Assembly: GCF_000003815.2 (NCBI RefSeq)
Contig: NC_049987.1
Span: 17,837,959 to 17,897,958, forward strand
Origin: Branchiostoma floridae
Lineage: Eukaryota; Chordata; Leptocardii; Amphioxiformes; Branchiostomatidae
Direction: 5' to 3'
DNA length: 60,000 bases
This document shows positions 33,876 through 45,042 of the stretch, piece by piece (the first letter of the stretch is position 1; every line of letters begins with the position of its first letter). Both the position numbers and the translations under genes were made by a program. A model generated the notes under the pieces. That model did not search any database. It worked only from the letters and a program-made list of their open reading frames with translations, and had not been told where the DNA came from.

Positions 33876-34944
33876 GCACACACAAACACACACACACACA
33901 CACATGCACACACAAACAAACAAACGCAGACTAACTAACTACAAACTAACAATCATGTCTTCTGTATCCTAGAAACGCACAAATTCAAGTAAATACAATT
34001 ATCACAGTGATAACATAACCTATTTTGGGCTACTCAACGTATGTATCACAGTTGCTTAGTATAAAACAACAATGTGCATAGTTTATGGAAACACGTCCAT
34101 GTCAATGTTAATACAAATACTCACAGGCATCAGAAATGAACGAAAATTTATTTTTGTACCAACAGGTTCGTGTCTACAAGGGACAGTCCCACCAACACCC
34201 CTCTCCTCCTTGTGGCGGGAACCGCGAGTGGCACAGTGTCGGTGTACGAGGTCGTGGAGCCAGACGACGGCGGCGTTTCGGTAAGTCAATAACGAACTCC
34301 GCGAATAGTTTCATCAGGTTGGTATGTCACTGAATAAAGATACTGTTTTTACAAAAGCACAGCTCTATTTCAACCTAGTACGTTTTGTTGACGTCAAGTA
34401 ATATATAGAAAACACGCCCGGTTCACATGGCAATCAATTTTCAAAAGTTGAAGGGGCGAACCAGCCGTATTAAGAAGAAAAAACAAACAATCATACTTTG
34501 CATTGATTCCGTATCCGTTCATTATGTTATTTTGTACTTGAACTAAATGTAACGTTAAGTACTGACTTATCCAATTTTGCCAGATTGGTTCATACAGTGC
34601 AATACGTAACGCTAGTTCACCTTTATCCAAGGGTAACTTATATCCGTTGCTTGTAAATAGCAGCGTATTTAGGGATATAAAGCCGACGGACGGTGGTTTC
34701 AAATCTGAACATTTTGAAAATATGGCAAATTTAAAACCACAGTCTGTAGACTTGATATCCCTAAATGCGCTGTTTTAAAGACAACGGATAAAGGTCACCC
34801 CTCGGATAAAGGTAAACCAGCGTTACATCTTCACCGTTTTTCAGGAGCCTACTTTTTTTTATTTTGCAGGCATCTCCGAGCATAGTAGTGAGCTGGTTTG
34901 TGATGACAGTGTCGGTCGCCACTTGCCTTACTATCATTCACTAA
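28792..34944 (+). CDS. MSP130-like GPI-anchored surface glycoprotein (choice-of-anchor I family)
   Basis: Ten exons: 28792-28993, 29449-29670, 30374-30578, 30755-30905, 31379-31493, 31878-32054, 32475-32794, 33307-33527, 34166-34280 and 34870-34944. All have GT-AG junctions and matching phases, giving 600 residues and TAA. Features in order: a signal peptide (residues 1 to about 20); repeated beta-propeller-like strands (RILNVIDISDPKNAALVYQL; DMVKFTKDCMTLVTCNEGEP; YVAYNSDGSKAYIALQENNA, then IAVLDM); the conserved YILTANEGDG, LHLFGGRGFSVWDAD and LLLVAGTASGTVSVYEV; and a hydrophobic C-terminus (SIVVSWFVMTVSVATCLTII) after a small-residue stretch, as expected for a GPI signal. Several N-glycosylation sequons occur (NMT, NLS, NAT, NLT, NST). 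MSP130 proteins are extracellular proteins linked to biomineral-forming cells in sea urchins, and the family is also found in bacteria. The role here is inferred. Confidence 0.88.
30974..31004. repeat. Perfect 14-base-pair hairpin in intron 4
   Basis: TGATAGCACCTAAC is followed by a TTG loop and its exact complement, about 70 bases after the donor of exon 4 of the MSP130-like gene. No other copy was found in the window. Confidence 0.75.
31535..31675. repeat. Imperfect (ACT/ACC)n triplet repeat in intron 5
   Basis: Trinucleotide-rich stretch of ACT, ACC and ATT units in the intron after exon 5. Open frames across it come from the triplet repeat. Confidence 0.75.
33559..33925. repeat. Large compound (CA)n microsatellite in intron 8
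   Basis: About 370 bases dominated by ACAC with AAAC, CATGCACA and CATTCACA variants, starting about 30 bases after the donor of exon 8 of the MSP130-like gene. The long Cys/Val-rich and Thr/His-rich frames on the two strands are translations of the repeat and not proteins. Confidence 0.95.
34606..34826. mobile_element. MITE family M2, copy 1 (intron 9 of the MSP130-like gene)
   Basis: Inverted ends GTAACGCTAGTTCACCTTTATCC and GGATAAAGGTAAACCAGCGTTAC, with a near-palindromic interior ('gatat' then 'aaagcc' and 'ggtttcaaa' on one side, mirrored on the other). The same family lies at 44829-45042. Confidence 0.8.
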
Positions 34945-35530
34945 AACATATCAAAATTTAACCATAATGTATACTCTACCTTTAAGTAGAAGTAGAATGC
35001 TTGTCATATTGTATGACTGTATTGCTTCTAAAGCATACAGTATATAGTAAGAAGAAGCTGACTTATTTGAACTTAAATTTAATATCTTGTTAAGGGACCA
35101 AAATATATCATCATGCTGTACGTATCTATGTTTTCTAGATATTCATATATGTATAGCATGAATCCAATTGCTGATTTCATATCGTCGCTTTCATAGTTGT
35201 ACATGTATAGAGTGGGTACTAGTATGTAAAGTATAGACAGAAAGATATGCGGTTACAAAAAGATATAAGGGTAAAAAAAACATGACGTCGAGATGACATT
35301 TATTTTCTGTTCCCTCAATCTTATGTCCATATAATAGTTCATATTCACACTATGAATACGAATTGATATCCTTTCAAAATTAGAACAATCGTAGCTCCAT
35401 ATATTCAATTTTATCATAAATGATAAATATTACAATACGGCTGAATGTTATGTTATCTAAATGCAGCCGTTGTTATATGTTCTCTTTAATAACACCTGGT
35501 CTTATAATTGTCAGATGTATTATAGAGTCA
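34945..35530. other. Probable 3' UTR and downstream sequence of the MSP130-like gene
   Basis: AT-rich sequence after the stop codon. No canonical AATAAA was seen within 600 bases, so the transcript end is unplaced. Confidence 0.35.
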
Positions 35531-35534
35531 TTAT

Positions 35535-36110
35535 ATAATGATAATAATCTTTATTGCAAATTCATGCCCGAGGGCTAATTGCATACAAAGTAGAGTAGTA
35601 GTGGTATACATAAACATACTTAACAAAGAAGGGAAATGATATTCATAGATAAATCAAAAGGGAATAACGTATAAACTAAATCTATTTCTACCTAAGCTAT
35701 TTGGTGGGTTTGACTTCTTATCCGTAAGCAGTGGAAGATGAATTGTCCAACATGTTCATATATAAAGGGGTTGGACGACTTAAGCAAGAAGATTGATTTT
35801 TGTTGGTCGGTAAGGTGATAAAAGCTTGGGAAAGTTTTGCTGATTTTAAGGAAAAGTTTGTTTCTTTCGTAACTGTAATGTGAACATTGACAAATAAAAT
35901 GTAGTTCATCTTCCACTGCTTTCCCTGAACAATGATAACACGTTCTCTCGTCAACGGACATTTTTTTGTACCTGTCTCTCACTATTTCTAATGAATGATT
36001 ACTTGTCCTCATTTTACATAAAGCGGATCTTAGCTCAAAATCTGAGTGGTAAAGGTAACTCTCCATACTGTACTCAGATTTAAGTTTCTTATACAGTCTC
36101 TAATTTGTCA
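35535..36110 (-). mobile_element. 5'-truncated LINE, C-terminal part
   Basis: A minus-strand frame of 124 codons (36066-35692) contains a Cys/His cluster, CYHCSGKAVEDELHFICQC, followed by HYSYERN. This is the typical C-terminal zinc-binding region after the reverse transcriptase of many non-LTR retrotransposons. It is followed by a 3' UTR ('gcaataaagattattatcatt'). The polymerase domain is missing, so the copy is dead. A second truncated copy lies at 46085-46400. Confidence 0.75.
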
Positions 36111-36539
36111 GCATTAACAGATAAATGGTGAAAAGATCGCTGAATATACATGTCTGTAGCATTTTCCTTAGCGATACACAAACATGCTTGCTATCAACAT
36201 TTACATTGTTACTGTGCCAGATGAATGAATTGCCGCTACTATCTAGAATTTCTTTATATATACACGTACATGAAGTCACCCAGCCAATTTCTTATAATTA
36301 CTCAAATCGTTCTCGTTGATGATAGATTTACTTGTAACTATTGAATCGTAATTTTACAAGGCGGATCAATAAGAGATATTCTAAATTCGTTCTCATAATA
36401 AACATGTTCCACTACATATACCGTGCTATAAGCTTATTTGTGGAGCTCGTCACTTCTGTAATCTTTTAGTGATACTAACTGTTGATTTCTGAAAATAGTT
36501 TCATCGGGTTGGTAGAATATAGGATGAAGGAGAATTCTT

Positions 36540-36870
36540 GTTACACAACCAGCAGGTACTTGCATAGCTTACGTTTCGATGTCTCTCAAACACCTTCGTC
36601 AGAGCTTCTAAGTGGAGTTCTGCTTCTCACCGCTATATGTAGCCGATGTAGGTAGCGCTTTTGCGGTTAGAAAACAGTCCCAAACACAGGCGGGCACGGT
36701 GGATTAAGGAGGTGATCTGGATAAGAAAGTCAACCCTAGTGATGAACCGGGACGAGGGGGGATACAAGCTAAGCCATGTTTTGGACTGTTTTCTCAAAGC
36801 AAAAGCGCTACCTACATCGGCTACATATAGTGGTGAGGGCGTTTTACGGCTTAAAATTTTCAGCACGGTG
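36540..36870 (+). mobile_element. Penelope-like element fragment (C-terminal end)
   Basis: The plus-strand frame at about 36661-36800 reads RWIKEVIWIRKS followed by MNRDEGGYKLSHVLDCFL. This matches the usual C-terminal tail of Penelope-like and related retroelement proteins (basic segment, then N-R-D-x-G, then L-S-H-x-x-D). Just before it, 36565-36605 has the common flanking phrase 'acgtttcgatgtctctcaaacaccttcgtcag'. Only the last part of the protein remains. Confidence 0.6.
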
Positions 36871-36874
36871 TAAA

Positions 36875-38640
36875 AGAACTTTATAAGAATTAAATATGTT
36901 AAAATGAACTAAAGTTTGCTTGCTCGTCCTCCTATAAAAGCCACTTTCATTTGACCCCTAGGTGAGCTCATCATATTGCAGCCGACGATGAAACAACACT
37001 AAAAAAGAACACACAACCTTTTTTGTTAGGTGTCCCTGCTTTGGTGTCAGTGCCCTTTTTAATTTCATGACATTTTGACTGATCGCCCTCTCTGCTTTTG
37101 GGTCAATGCCCCTAGCTTGTTCTGTATGTGCTTGCCATTCATTGCTCACTATGCATGGTAAGACGTTAAACGTTTATGGCCGACTATGGAAGGTTTAAAC
37201 TACAGTAAACCATGTAGCTTGCCATGGACGGAAATGCATATACCTTATACATTACATTTCTGTAAAATCAAGAAGCAGAAATTCACCTGGCTGTTTGTAA
37301 TGGTTCTAAAGTGGTTTGACAAATTACCATTAGTGATCAGGGTGACAGGAAAACCCCTAAAGCATACACTCATGACGTCAATACAGTGAGTGTTCACACT
37401 GTGGCCATTATAATAGGTGGAATTGTTTCCACGCTGTTAGTTTTAGCACAATACTAGGAAAAGTCAATCACCGAGATTAGCATAGAAAAAAAGGTCAACA
37501 ACCTCAGCTGCCAGGGCCTGTCCAAAATATTGATCATCATAGTATAATTATGGGGACAGGGGAAGGAGTGACCGTCCTAGTTTTAAGTTTTTATATGCGC
37601 CAGGTCTTATTTCTAGCACGATCTTGCAATACTCGTGCACACGTCGTGCAAAATTCAGTATAGTCATTGTACTGAGACAATCTGAAATTATTGCCAACTG
37701 ATGATTGTATCGCATAGAAAATATATCGCATTAAATCCACATAAAATTGTATGATAGTTACAGTGTGTGTTTATGTACTTTGTGTGCTATAATTGATTAA
37801 AAGATTGAAAATGGACCGAAGGAGAGAGACTCTTAATATGTAAACGGCCGTTCCTTGATCCTGATTACGACCCATTGTATATCACAGATGCCTTTTTGTT
37901 CTTGTCCGTTCGGTACATCTTTATTGTCTGGGATGGGGTCATCGTCCGTGCGGACGAACGACAGACCAGACAAGTGACCTCGTCTTATTTAGATCTTAGC
38001 CGTGTGCGAAGAAGGTAACATCGCCGCTGAGCTGAGTCTTAGCAGAGTCCGATCACAATTTTAGGTATGTTTTTATCCTTTATCCATGTTAGATTCGACT
38101 TATTCGACGTATAATAAGAAATATCTTATACTTACAACGCATTAATGCTTGATGTTTTTATCAAATGTTTAGAGCCACACATATTCTGACAGTTCTGAAC
38201 CTTGCTGTGTGCTTAACAGCCAATCCAGTAACAAAATTGGTAAGATTAGATAAATCTATATAAGCTTCGTGGACATACTATCTATAACAACTTTGCACCA
38301 AATAATTCCTTTACTTCAAAAACCGATGTTACAGACGCGCTGCATTAACACACGGGAAAGTATTGATTAATATGTAACATAGAGAACAACCGGTTTTATT
38401 CTATTCGCATTAAGCCAGATAGGGACAATGTAGCACTGTACTATGCACTGATTGCATTTTAGTATTTCCTGACATAGAAACTTTTTGTAACACAAGCACT
38501 TCGACTTTAGTTAGAAACCTAGCTAGATCAATTGGCAATTTAACATTTATTACTGAGTATTCTTGTCCTTTTTTCATATTGATATAGCAGGTTTATACAC
38601 ATAGTCTTTTAGTCTGTTAAAATTGTTAAGTTGCCCGTGC
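36875..38640. other. Intergenic, nothing recognised
   Basis: About 1.8 kb with no supported coding, RNA or transposon signal. Confidence 0.4.
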
Positions 38641-38644
38641 ATCT

Positions 38645-38915
38645 GTGCAGATGCTTAGGGGTGGCGCCCATCTCCATTTCCTTAGCCCTTGGGCCACACA
38701 TTTGTGCAAGTTACTACAGCAAGGGGTTTATCCGCTGGCAGTGATGTTTGTTAAACTCGAATACTTTTCCCAAATGCTGAGTGCTAAGCAGAGAAAGCAG
38801 TATGTACCATTTAAAGTCTGTGGTATGACTCAGCCGGGGATCGAACTCACGACCTACCGATCGTGAATGAATGGCGAACACTCTATTCACAAGGCTATTG
38901 TACCGATATTGTGGT
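38645..38915 (-). mobile_element. tRNA-derived SINE
   Basis: On the minus strand the head reads 'agccttgtgaatagagtgttcgcc' then 'ggtcgtgagttcgatccccggc', the latter with a clear box B (GTTCGATCCC). A body of about 200 bases follows, including 'agcaccactc'-type low-similarity sequence and 'gcgccacccctaag'. The fold is too diverged for a tRNA gene. Confidence 0.65.
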
Positions 38916-39070
38916 CTGTCCTCTATGCATATTCACGTACCGTATGGTTATTATATACCAAAAGAATACAAATCTATCGGGCTGTTTAGTGAATAAATCT
39001 GACAGTTGACAAATGACGCTTTTGGCTAAGATGACAGAAAAAGCCCTACAGCAGATTATAGTGACGTAAG

Positions 39071-39282
39071 TACTGTAAATACATTTAAGTTCGCGGGGAT
39101 TTAATTTCACGGTAGCGGGAAAAAGGACTTTTCGTGGTGGTTTTATTATCGCGGTAACACTATAGACTGCAGTCTAATACCGTAATAGAAAAATGTTCGC
39201 GGTGGTTTTAAGTTCGCGGTGAAGTGTTCACCGCGAAAACCGCGAACATTAATCCACCGCGAACATTTCTACATTTACAGTA
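39071..39282. mobile_element. MITE family M3, copy 1
   Basis: 212 bases, ends TACTGTAAATACATTTAAG and its inverted match CATTTACAGTA, with TA at both edges. The interior is made of 'ttcgcggtgg' and 'ccgcgaa' units in both orientations. A close copy lies at 48195-48407. Confidence 0.88.
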
Positions 39283-39767
39283 GTTTGTTTTGTTTGTTTG
39301 ACCCTTTGTTCGCACGACAAGCTCCAATCGTCCAATTCAAAAGTTGATAGCGGCCATTTAATAATCGTATGCAGTGAACAACCAAACTAATGAACTAAAT
39401 ACATTCTTAATAAGTTGTGATAATTGCTTCTAGATTGCATGAAATATCAAAGGTTACCAATCACTTTCCAATTATACAATAAATTTATCATATATTGTTG
39501 TTATGCATGAATTAGATGAAAGTACATTTTCTACCCACGTTACTTTACAGTATTAGTATTGCGACCCTGCCTATTGCACTCGAGGTAAAGCTACACAGTA
39601 TAATTTACAATCTCTCACTGCGAGAACTTATCATGCACCCCTCCCCTCTTTGCATCAAGAGCTTGTCGCCATCCATCTTAAAAAAGAAACTTTGTCTGAA
39701 TTACCAAGGGAGATCAAACTACTTTATCACTAGCTTTGGTAATTAATTCGCTAGGAATTCATGATTC

Positions 39768-39970
39768 TCAACACAGCCTGCATCTCACCATGGTAACAGA
39801 CAGTTGTTAGTCAACACAATCTACATCCCCATGGTAACAGACAGTCGTTGGTCAACACAATCTACATCCCCATGGTAACAGACAGTCGTTAGTCAACACA
39901 ATCTAAATCACCATGGTAACAGACAGTCGTTAGTCAACACAATCTAAATCACCATGGTAACAGACAATTT
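39768..39970. repeat. Minisatellite, 41-base unit
   Basis: CCATGGTAACAGACAG starts at 39788, 39829, 39870, 39911 and 39952, an exact 41-base period. Each unit also has 'tcaacacaatctaca'. Units differ by one to three bases. Confidence 0.95.
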
Positions 39971-39974
39971 TCAG

Positions 39975-40680
39975 TTTTCCAAAAATTGGTACATATCATA
40001 GGTACATAATTTTATTATGTATAATTCATGGATCAATATGACCGAAATTCTCCCGACTTATATTAGAGGTTTGTCATCGACCGTCTAGGGGCTTTGCTGG
40101 TCCAAGGGCTGTTAGAAGATATATGCCACATAATAATATCTAACATTATGATACCAACAATTAATTCGATTTTATTGTCAATGTTATCATCTTGTATTAG
40201 GTCAATTGAATCATAATGTCTACTTGTATACTCGTTCTCATTGAAATGTACAAAATAGCATTTTTTTGTCTTTTAAAAATCAAATCAGCTCATTTTTCAG
40301 TCAAAACTACCTGATCGTTTAGTAAAATTCCTCTTTTCAAAGAGAGGAATCCCACCCGTGGCTATAATTTCCTCCAAGCCATCAACCAAAACGAATGTTG
40401 TGCTGCATCTTTTGTAAAACATTATACGGGTTGTTAAAAAATTAAGGAAGCAGTGATGTTTTCTGCAATTTGCTCAAGTAGTATATTAAGGCAGGTGACA
40501 GAATTTTTTTTTACATTTCAATGATAAGCCTGTTTCCCCTATCCTGGGTAGTAGTTTGCTCTGGCGTTTATCATACACTATACACTGTCGCTTTGCTTCT
40601 GTTCCGAGAGCAAACATATAGGAGGAATGAACTACTACCCGGGTGGTACCCGGGCTAGTTTTCACCTACTTGGTAAGAAA
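39975..40680. other. Intergenic, nothing recognised
   Basis: No supported feature. A short inverted motif 'tagtagttt ... aactacta' surrounds 40550-40640. Confidence 0.35.
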
Positions 40681-40861
40681 AATCTCCAAGCAGATTCACG
40701 GTGGTGTGATATAGTATCAAACCCACCGTCAAGCAAATCCTACGGTGCCATCAGATAGTATCAAAGCTGGTCAAGAAGTATAGCCGACCGAAGGGAGTCA
40801 AACGGGCACCGGGGGCAGCTTTGATACTATCTTATGGCACCGTAGGATCTGCTTGGAGATT
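40681..40861. mobile_element. Foldback MITE family M4, copy 1
   Basis: Outer ends AATCTCCAAGCAGAT and ATCTGCTTGGAGATT are exact complements. The interior has two left-type arms ('ggtg.gatatagtatcaaa' and 'ggtgccatcagatagtatcaaagctg') and one right arm, as if the left arm had duplicated. A related element lies at 53239-53362. Confidence 0.8.
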
Positions 40862-41078
40862 AGGAAAGAAGACGTTTTGTCAAGGCAATACTGCGCATGA
40901 CCAGGCAGCGATACCTTTTGTGCCATTGCCCCCGGCTGACATGAAAGATGCCGGTATCGCTTTCAGTAAGATAGATGGCAGGAAATGCGGGATATCAAGT
41001 CTACGTGTGAACCAAAGCCCTGGGTTTGAGGATAGATCACTAGAGAGGCTGTAGATAGGTCACGTATCGCTTTTGCCT

Positions 41079-41478
41079 TAGGCCATGTTGATTTGGTTAT
41101 ATGTATGACATCCTCTGGGCATGCAAATCTGATGCGAGCGTGCGAATGAAAATAAAAAAATTAACCGAAAAAAAGTTGCCTTCATCATGAAATTTAAGCG
41201 GTCAGAAAGGTTGAGCAAATGACAGAATATAGTATACCGAATAAAAGGATCTTCATTGTTTTCTTTAACCTTGTAATGGTCTATGATATTAGCATACGTT
41301 TTCTGATATTCAAGTTTGCAATCCACGACATATACTTGCTTATTTATTGCTAATTTATATGATTTAGAGTACGGTGTGATCACGTCGACCGATGATGATG
41401 ATGAGAGTACGGTTGATTACGGCCCAAAATTGATGCGCGCGCGGGTGTCATCCATATAATCAAATCAACATGGCCTTG
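41079..41478. mobile_element. MITE family M1, intact copy
   Basis: About 400 bases with ends TAGGCCATGTTGATTTGGTT and AATCAAATCAACATGGCCTT. The interior matches the interrupted copy at 21608-22493 ('gatgcgagcgtgc', 'tttagagtacgg'). Confidence 0.8.
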
Positions 41479-41479
41479 G

Positions 41480-42765
41480 CAGCTTGAATGGCTCACAAAA
41501 TATGAATGCCATTCAGTAATCTGACTCGTGCACACGGTTTAATGCTTGTGAATGATAATTTGACAATTATTTTCAGAACAATTAGACATTCTCAAAACCG
41601 AGGAAAATGAGGCACCAGAAGCTTTTGAATACATTTAGTATACTTATTACTACTACAACAGTTGGAACGTATCATTGTGAAATAAAGCACAGTTTTATGA
41701 AAAACAGTATCGTATTATGATAGACAGAAACATAATGTCAATCCGCCACACCATGCTTATTCCTGCATGCCATAGTCTGTTGTGTACACAAATATTGTTG
41801 TGTTGTTTGAGTTGTTATTGTTTCCAGACATTGTGTTATGTTCGGCTGTTTACCAATCAACATCAACCATTCAATGACGAAGCTTTGTGTGGTTGCACGT
41901 ACGATGGCATACAGCTAGTCAACAACATAGCCACGTTGTGCCCTTCCAAGATATCCCTGGGAAATATATCTTATAATATACGTCAACAGTAAAGGTAAAA
42001 ACAAAATGTCTTGCTGTCTGTCGTCACGTAGGAAAAAATCGATATTTTGAAGTATCATGTAAATGTTACGCGTTGACGTCCGACTATTTGTAATGACGTC
42101 CATAAGATCCGGGAACTGTTTTTCTTGTCACCGGTACACCGATCGGGACAAGTCCTCAAGACCTCATTTCAGAAGGTCAGTTATTTAGGCTATGTCTTTG
42201 GGTCTTCTCTTTCCATTAAGATTGCCAGGCGTGTAGGAATTGGTGTAGCTGATTTGTAGACATATAAAATAGGGGAGTTATATGTATAAGCATGTGATTT
42301 AGGCTTTTGGCACATATAGCTAGTATACATGTATGTTACTGGCAATAAACAGTTGCTCTGTTATTTGTTTTGCGTGTTATGCAGAGAATGAATATAACTT
42401 TTTAACGTTTGACAACCAGCATGTCTTTTTCTTACAAACCAAATAAAGTGATACAAGAAAGATCGAGAACCAGTTGAAACATTTTGAAAACGATTTTTAT
42501 TAAAGGGTAAATTGTTTTCCGTACACCGAACGTTTTCTGTAGCTGGCTTGCTTTTAAATGACAATTTCAATTACATGGAATCGGGGTCCAATAACTTGAA
42601 TTATAACGAATGTGGAACAAGATTTTACTTACTAGAGATATATCTTAGTAGAGATATGTCTTGCGCATTCTGTGTTCGTGGTCGGGATCGGTTTGACTAT
42701 TGACATAATTCATGAATGGACGTCGTAACTATGAGGCGTTAAAGCTAACACGTTACGTCTATATA
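41480..42765. other. Intergenic, nothing recognised
   Basis: A 91-codon plus-strand frame at 41717 shows no domain or conserved-looking motif and is not called as a gene. Confidence 0.35.
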
Positions 42766-42769
42766 TAGA

Positions 42770-42893
42770 ACCCGGAAAGGTTATTCAAGGACAAGCACCT
42801 ACGGATACACCGGTGAATAACGTTTTGTATTGCTGTGAATGCAGTATAGTCCGTATTGGCCGACAAGAACAGAAGTGTACTACTAGGTAAGAT
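42770..42893 (+). promoter_or_regulatory. Possible TATA box and untranslated first exon
   Basis: TATATATAG at 42770-42778 is followed about 115 bases later by a good splice donor (CTAG followed by gtaagatc, about 42890). No downstream coding exon could be attached, so this is only a candidate promoter. Confidence 0.2.
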
Positions 42894-43039
42894 CATGAAT
42901 ATTGTCTTTTAACGTTACGTCTGTATCTGCTATTATCGTTTTATATAATTGCAACATTAATTGCATCGTGTCTTATACTATTGATATGTAATTGTAAATC
43001 TATGCCAGTAGGAGGGAAGGGTGCTGTAAATGACACTAA

Positions 43040-43605
43040 TAGTGTATATGAAGGACAAAGGTGCAATTTAGTATAACATTTATATAGAAGAAAGGTGCAC
43101 TTTAGTGTTACATGTATATAGAGCAAATGTGTAATTTAGTGTTACATGTATATAAAAAAGTGCAATTTAGTATAACATGTATATTAATAGAACAAAAGTG
43201 CACTTTTGTATGGCACATAAATAGAACAATGTGCACTTTAGTATTGCATGTATGTAGAACAAAGGTGCACTTAAGAATTACATGTATATAAGAACAAAGG
43301 TGCACTTTAGTATTACTTGTATGTATAGAACAGATGTGCACTTTAGTAGTACATGTATAAGAACTAAGGTGCACTTTAGTATTGCATGTATATAGAGCAA
43401 AGGTGCACTTTAGTATTACATGTATATATAGAACAGATGTGCACTGTAGTACCATATGTATAGAGAACAAAGGTGCACCTTAGTATTACATGTATATATA
43501 GAACAGATGTGCACTTTTGTATCAAATATATATAGAACAAAGGTGCACTTTAGTATAACATGTATATAGGACAAAGATGCACTTTAGTATTGCATGTAAT
43601 TATTG
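43040..43605. repeat. Minisatellite, about 33-36-base unit
   Basis: Roughly 15-17 units of 'agaacaaaggtgcactttag' plus 'tattacatgtatata', degenerate in length and sequence. The minus-strand frames across it (Cys/Thr/Lys-rich, repeating NTKVHLCS) are repeat translations. Confidence 0.93.
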
Positions 43606-43609
43606 CCCT

Positions 43610-44440
43610 ATCCATACTAATAAGCTGCTTCTCGATATGTTGCATGTGCGATTGAAAAAAACCGTTTTTCGCTGAAGGCGCTCTGTCGGTTAAAGACATT
43701 TGACCGACTTAAGAGATATTAGATAGTAGAGCTCGTCGTCTTAGAGACTTCACTGCGCATGCGGCTTTGGTGTTAGCACGTACGCACGTAAATGTAATGT
43801 TACATTCTATCCAGTGTAACTTGTATATGGCATTTTCATGATATAGAAAACTTAGGTGTTGTTAACCATGATATTCGGTGGTATATCTGTAGAGCACGTG
43901 TTTTGGGTCCAAAATTGTGGCATGAATTTTAAAACAAATTCAATATTGAAAAAAAATAAAAATTCAAAAAATATCGCAGATGGGCACACAAGGTGCAAAT
44001 GGGCGCAATGTATCAATCTTATATCATCAATCTTGGAATCATAATTGATATGTTTTATTACTGCAAATATTTTTGATGTCATGTATCGATATTACTGACG
44101 ATAACGATGATAATGGCAATAATCATAATATTAACTAATATTCATATTCAGTAATGATATCAGCTATTTATATATGTGAATGGCTTAAACAATTTCAAGG
44201 TCACGTTGACTTAATTTTATGGATGACATCCGCGCGCGCATTGATTTTTGCCTGTTTTCAACAAATACTGTACTGTAATCACAAGTCATCCAATACAATT
44301 CCTGGCCAATCAGCATTGTATGCTTGTCATAGAGACTTGATTATTTAACACATTTATTTAGCCCTGAATAGTATTTTAGGACAGAAAACGTGATAGTTGG
44401 AAAAGTTGTGATAACTTGTTTTTTTAGCGGTTATTTCAAT
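43610..44440. other. Intergenic with one M1 MITE fragment
   Basis: Near 44195-44250, 'tcacgttgacttaattttatggatgacatcc' is one end of MITE family M1. Nothing else is recognised. Confidence 0.45.
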
Positions 44441-44444
44441 AAAT

Positions 44445-44648
44445 GTCTATATACTAGTGAAATAATGTGATAGAGGGGTGCTATCCCATTTTTTCTCTAG
44501 TAGACACAAATTAAGACCAATCTTTTAACCTTTTACTAGTAAAATAATGTGAGAAAGGGTTGCTATCACATTATTTCACTAATAGATTGACATCTCTTAC
44601 TAGTAAAATAATGTGATAAGGTGTTGCTATCACATTATTTCACTAATA
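44445..44648. repeat. Three tandem hairpin units
   Basis: The unit 'tagtgaaataatgtgatag ... gctatcacattatttcacta' is itself an inverted repeat. It occurs at about 44451-44504 (right arm decayed), 44537-44583 and 44601-44647, separated by short linkers. Confidence 0.8.
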
Positions 44649-44828
44649 TCTCCATGGCAATAGGGCACATGGTCAGGGCATAGAGTCACAGCACCCTTTA
44701 TGTATTCTCTTCTGCAAATGAGTAAACAAAACAATAAACATAAACAAAGGAGTTGAATCAATAATCATGCAGATTGCAAAACACTAATTTGCCGTGGCAG
44801 TCTAGTAGATGTATTAGTACGGCCTGTT

Positions 44829-45042
44829 GTAGCGTTAGTTTACCTTTATCCGCGGGGTAACTTAAATCCCTTGGTTTTTAAAAGCAGGGTTGTTCGGGAT
44901 ATCAAGTCACGGTGGCTTTAAACCGCTGTATTTTGAAAATGTTGCAGTTTGAACCTTCCGTCTGTCGACCTGAAATCCACAAATATACTGTTTCTAAATA
45001 AACGGATATAGGTTAACTCGCGGATAACGGTTCAGTAGCGTA
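44829..45042. mobile_element. MITE family M2, copy 2
   Basis: Ends 'tagcgttagtttacctttatcc' and 'ggataacggttcagtagcgta' with the same interior order as 34606-34826. Confidence 0.75.

Noticed and set aside
33422-33938. Cys/Val-rich and Thr/His-rich frames of 68-165 codons on both strands
   Set aside because: They are direct translations of the (CA)n microsatellite in an intron and have no other coding feature.
38820-38915. A tRNA gene on the minus strand
   Set aside because: Box B is good, but acceptor and anticodon stems do not pair and a SINE body follows.
41717-41992. 91-codon plus-strand frame rich in Cys and Leu
   Set aside because: No signal-peptide, domain or splice evidence; length is within chance for this window.
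43040-43605. Regular repeats of about 35 bases resembling a CRISPR array
   Set aside because: There are no unique spacers between fixed repeats; the whole unit repeats with drift. The genome is an animal's, so this is a minisatellite.
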